Below are positions 63,382-64,000 of a DNA stretch of 64,000 bases, one piece after another. The stretch covers positions 124,001 through 188,000 of the forward strand of contig NZ_JAHSPR010000002.1 of assembly GCF_019132845.1 (NCBI RefSeq). Direction: 5' to 3'. The position numbers were made by a program, and so were the translations under genes. Within the stretch, counting starts at the first letter, position 1; every line of letters begins with the position of its first letter. Origin of the DNA: Advenella alkanexedens. Lineage in GTDB: Bacteria > Pseudomonadota > Gammaproteobacteria > Burkholderiales > Burkholderiaceae_B. The notes beneath the pieces are model-generated. The model had not been told where the DNA came from and searched no databases. It saw only the letters and a program-made list of their open reading frames with translations.

Positions 63382-64000
63382 TTTCATGGCTGGTGAAAAT
63401 CAGCTTCATGATCATTGTGTTGGCGGCATTTGTTTTGCTGGGTTTGCTGGTTGGATCAACCGGGAACACATCGCGTTTTGCCCAGCAGTTTGATTTGCTG
63501 CTGCTGCTTAATGGCGTGTTGGCCCTGGCTTTGTTTATCTGGGTCGCAACACTTACCTGGCGGCTGGTGCGCCAATTGCGCAAGAAAAAGTTTGGTGCCC
63601 GCCTGACCTCCCGGTTTGCCATGGCCTTTGCCGTGATGGCGATTATTCCAGGGGTGGTTATTTATTTGCTGTCGGTACAGTTCATGTCCCGTTCTGTCGA
63701 GTCATGGTTCAATGTCAAGGTTGACCGGGCACTTGAGTCGGGGCTGGCCCTTGGGCGGGCTTCGCTGGACAGTCAGGTGGCAGATTTGCTGGCCCGGGCA
63801 AAAGCCATGTCCAGTGATCTGTCACGGGTATCCGAGCAGGAAATGCCGATGGAACTGACGCGATTGCGTGAGGCTAATGGTGTTGGTGAAGCTCTGGTTT
63901 TTTCAGCAGCGGGTAATCGTGTTGTGGCATTTTCCACGTCAAATTTTGGCAGTTTGTTGCCCTCCATGCCGCCGGCCAGTATTGTGAACCAGCTCAAGCT
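63333..64000 (+). CDS. ntrY: NtrY-like sensor histidine kinase, 5' part
   Basis: Open from the ATG at 63333 to the window edge, giving 222 residues. It shows two N-terminal helices, a linker rich in R and K (RLVRQLRKKKFGARL), then LTSRFAMAFAVMAIIPGVV with a third helix and SVQFMSRSVESWFNVKVDRAL, the start of the periplasmic sensor part in NtrY. The kinase domains are beyond the edge. The 49-base overlap with DUF4390 may mean a later start. NtrY/NtrX controls nitrogen and redox responses. Confidence 0.88.
   Translation, partial: MEKFHLKSFGHKTQLLISWLVKISFMIIVLAAFVLLGLLVGSTGNTSRFAQQFDLLLLLNGVLALALFIWVATLTWRLVRQLRKKKFGARLTSRFAMAFAVMAIIPGVVIYLLSVQFMSRSVESWFNVKVDRALESGLALGRASLDSQVADLLARAKAMSSDLSRVSEQEMPMELTRLREANGVGEALVFSAAGNRVVAFSTSNFGSLLPSMPPASIVNQLK

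Overview
This window looks like a chromosomal segment of a betaproteobacterium in the order Burkholderiales, most likely near the Alcaligenaceae. The pointers are the rsmB-DUF4390-ntrY order at the right edge, a Bug-type periplasmic receptor, and a CoA-ligase-linked LIV transporter operon. The genus cannot be fixed from the sequence alone. No rRNA, tRNA, CRISPR array, transposase or prophage was found.

Left third (about 0.2-28.9 kb): a surface-polysaccharide island beside lipA. A WaaL/Wzy_C-type ligase lies left of lipA. The plus-strand block manC-gmd-rmd-GT4-wzm-wzt-FkbM-GT4(994 aa)-GT4-GT-C (2984-17067) encodes GDP-D-rhamnose synthesis, an ABC O-antigen exporter and polymerising glycosyltransferases. 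It resembles the Pseudomonas A-band D-rhamnan locus. The FkbM methyltransferase carries a heptad coiled coil and sits where WbdD, the chain terminator and ruler, sits in E. coli O9a.

Facing it is a minus-strand block (24360 to 17099): a GT-C-like membrane protein, a WecE-type aminotransferase, an ATP-grasp ligase, an ArnC/GtrB-like GT2, a SAM methyltransferase, a polysaccharide-deacetylase-like protein and an SMR/ArnE-like protein. The set of protein types parallels the Arn (aminoarabinose) pathway, but the sugar would be dTDP-Fuc4N. This is the best candidate for an undescribed system. rfbB and rfbA, transcribed divergently, would supply its precursor. A WcaJ/WbaP-type initiating transferase, a decayed rfbB fragment and rfbC follow.

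Middle (28.9-38.6 kb): a NodB deacetylase and a GT4 (probably LPS-related), a CNNM/CorC protein, an OafA-SGNH acyltransferase, TesB, a Bug receptor, a hotdog thioesterase, YggS and a Crp/Fnr regulator.

Right half: the regulator diverges, across a 20-bp palindrome, from an operon of acyl-CoA ligase, livG, livH, livM, livK-like, livF and a PaaK-like ligase (38.8-47.2 kb). Next come a ytcA-mdtNOP-like efflux operon (47.4-52.1 kb) and housekeeping genes: def, dprA, HMG-CoA lyase, a CDF transporter, fmt, gtrA-like, a HAD phosphatase, rimO, a Tat-exported dienelactone-hydrolase-like protein, rsmB, DUF4390 and the start of ntrY. REP-like palindromes (core GTTCCCACGC ... GCRTGGGAAC) occur at about 0.1, 30.8 and 58.0-58.2 kb.
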